The translations under genes were made by a program, and so were the position numbers. Under the pieces are notes generated by a model. That model was not told where the DNA came from and searched no databases. It worked only from the letters and a program-made list of their open reading frames with translations. Source: Microglena sp. YARC (Eukaryota > Chlorophyta > Chlorophyceae > Chlamydomonadales > Chlamydomonadaceae). Taken from it: a stretch of 64,000 nucleotides of DNA. Below are positions 63,360-64,000 of this stretch, piece after piece; within the stretch, counting starts at the first letter, position 1; the number at the start of each line of letters is the position of its first letter. The stretch spans positions 48,065,604-48,129,603 of the forward strand of contig CM039464.1 in the NCBI GenBank assembly GCA_022414725.1, in the 5' to 3' direction.

Positions 63360-64000
63360 TCATTTGTACCATCGTTTCCACTCTCAGGACATGCATTATT
63401 GTTGAACCCCTATACAGGCTGCAATCTTCTCTTGCAATATCTTGCAAGATATCTATAAAGCACTTGCAGCCATGTCATTTAACACCGCTCATCCCAGTGG
63501 TACGGTTAAGTTAGCCCCCTTTTAAGCCAGCACCCACTTAAGTTTAGGGGGGGGTAGGGGGTTAGGGTTTAGGGGTTTAGGTTTTGATTCCAAGGTTTAG
63601 GGTTTAGGTGGGTTTAGGGTTTTGGGCTTCTGTTCTAGGTGGATTTAGTGTTGAGGTAAGCTAGGGCTAACTTAAGTGGGGGCTAACTTTCCCTTATCTA
63701 CCCCAGTGTTTTTATTTCAGATTTCTGTAGGCCAGGTTGAGTAGCTACTTGAGCTACTCAAGCCTGATTTGAGGATTGTTGAGTAGCCATTGCATGGCGG
63801 AGCGCAAAGCGCGGAGACCTTTTTTTTGTGGGTGGGGTGGTGGTGGTGGGGGTGGGGGTGGGGGTGGGGGGGGTCATGTGTCGCCATACAACGACGGACG
63901 ATAAGATACTGGCGACCTCTAAGGCCAGCATCGTATGCAAGCATATCAAAGCCATCCTCATCTTTGGGTGTGTGTGGGTGTGGGTGTGGGGGGGGTCATG
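63360..64000. other. Upstream intron or unknown sequence
   Basis: 63530-63700 holds TTTAGGGTTTAGG-type telomere-like text with AGCTAGGGCTAACTTAAGTG also seen in part near 42540. 63830-63870 is (GGGGGTGT)n. A minus-strand frame near 63900-63961 (DEDGFDMLAYDAGLRG) could be part of an upstream exon but has no supporting splice pair. Confidence 0.4.

Noticed and set aside
63900..63961. Upstream PRP16 exon reading DEDGFDMLAYDAGLRG
   Set aside because: No convincing acceptor-donor pair and no match to the known Prp16 N-terminal region. It is at the window edge, so cannot be judged.

Overview
This is a nuclear window from a eukaryote, most likely a green alga. The reasons are long GT-AG introns, very many introns per gene, interspersed TTTAGGG-type (plant-like) telomere motifs, and a centrin-binding SFI1-type gene as expected of a flagellate. 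A prasinophyte-grade or early streptophyte alga is my inference; the sequence alone does not name the species. I see no prokaryotic, organellar or viral gene. Positions 1444-2443 are a 1000-N scaffold gap.

Two genes account for all the coding sequence I can support, and both lie on the minus strand. (1) Positions 62590-33906 hold 17 exons of the spliceosomal DEAH-box ATPase Prp16/DHX38. They read as one uninterrupted frame of 2859 nt (952 codons plus stop). The N-terminal exons lie to the right of the window or are hidden at 62.9-64 kb. (2) Positions 31587-11081 hold at least 21 exons of a large protein with an unrecognised conserved N-terminal part, a Pro/Ser-rich linker and a long series of Trp-anchored SFI1-type helical repeats. 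Nineteen of these exons join in phase. Its first exon(s) are not identified, and the 3' end lies left of 11.08 kb.

Layout: 0-1.4 kb is GGT-rich low complexity. 2.4-8.8 kb is a 95-bp satellite whose unit carries TTTAGGG motifs. 9.3-31.6 kb is the SFI1-like gene. 31.6-33.9 kb is the intergenic or 5' region, with a 24-bp array, a MITE and a 1-kb unique block containing an unusual A-B-A'-B' inverted repeat. 33.9-62.6 kb is PRP16. 62.6-64 kb is its upstream intron.

The most striking property is that most introns contain tandem arrays of partial copies of the neighbouring exon edge. Each copy carries the last or first 20-150 nt of the exon, usually its splice site, and a stretch of intron. I call these exon echoes. 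They occur at both donor and acceptor sides, at roughly forty exon edges, in one to more than ten copies. One array consists of chimeras of two different exons. The intronic part of many units is microsatellite or telomere-like sequence. This is the candidate for a previously undescribed phenomenon.

Superimposed on this are mobile elements: seven copies or fragments of a tRNA-derived SINE with recognisable Pol III A and B boxes, a hAT-type MITE with a perfect 8-bp target-site duplication, three further MITE families with terminal inverted repeats, and three dispersed repeat families. Copy numbers and edges of repeat arrays are counted by eye and are approximate.
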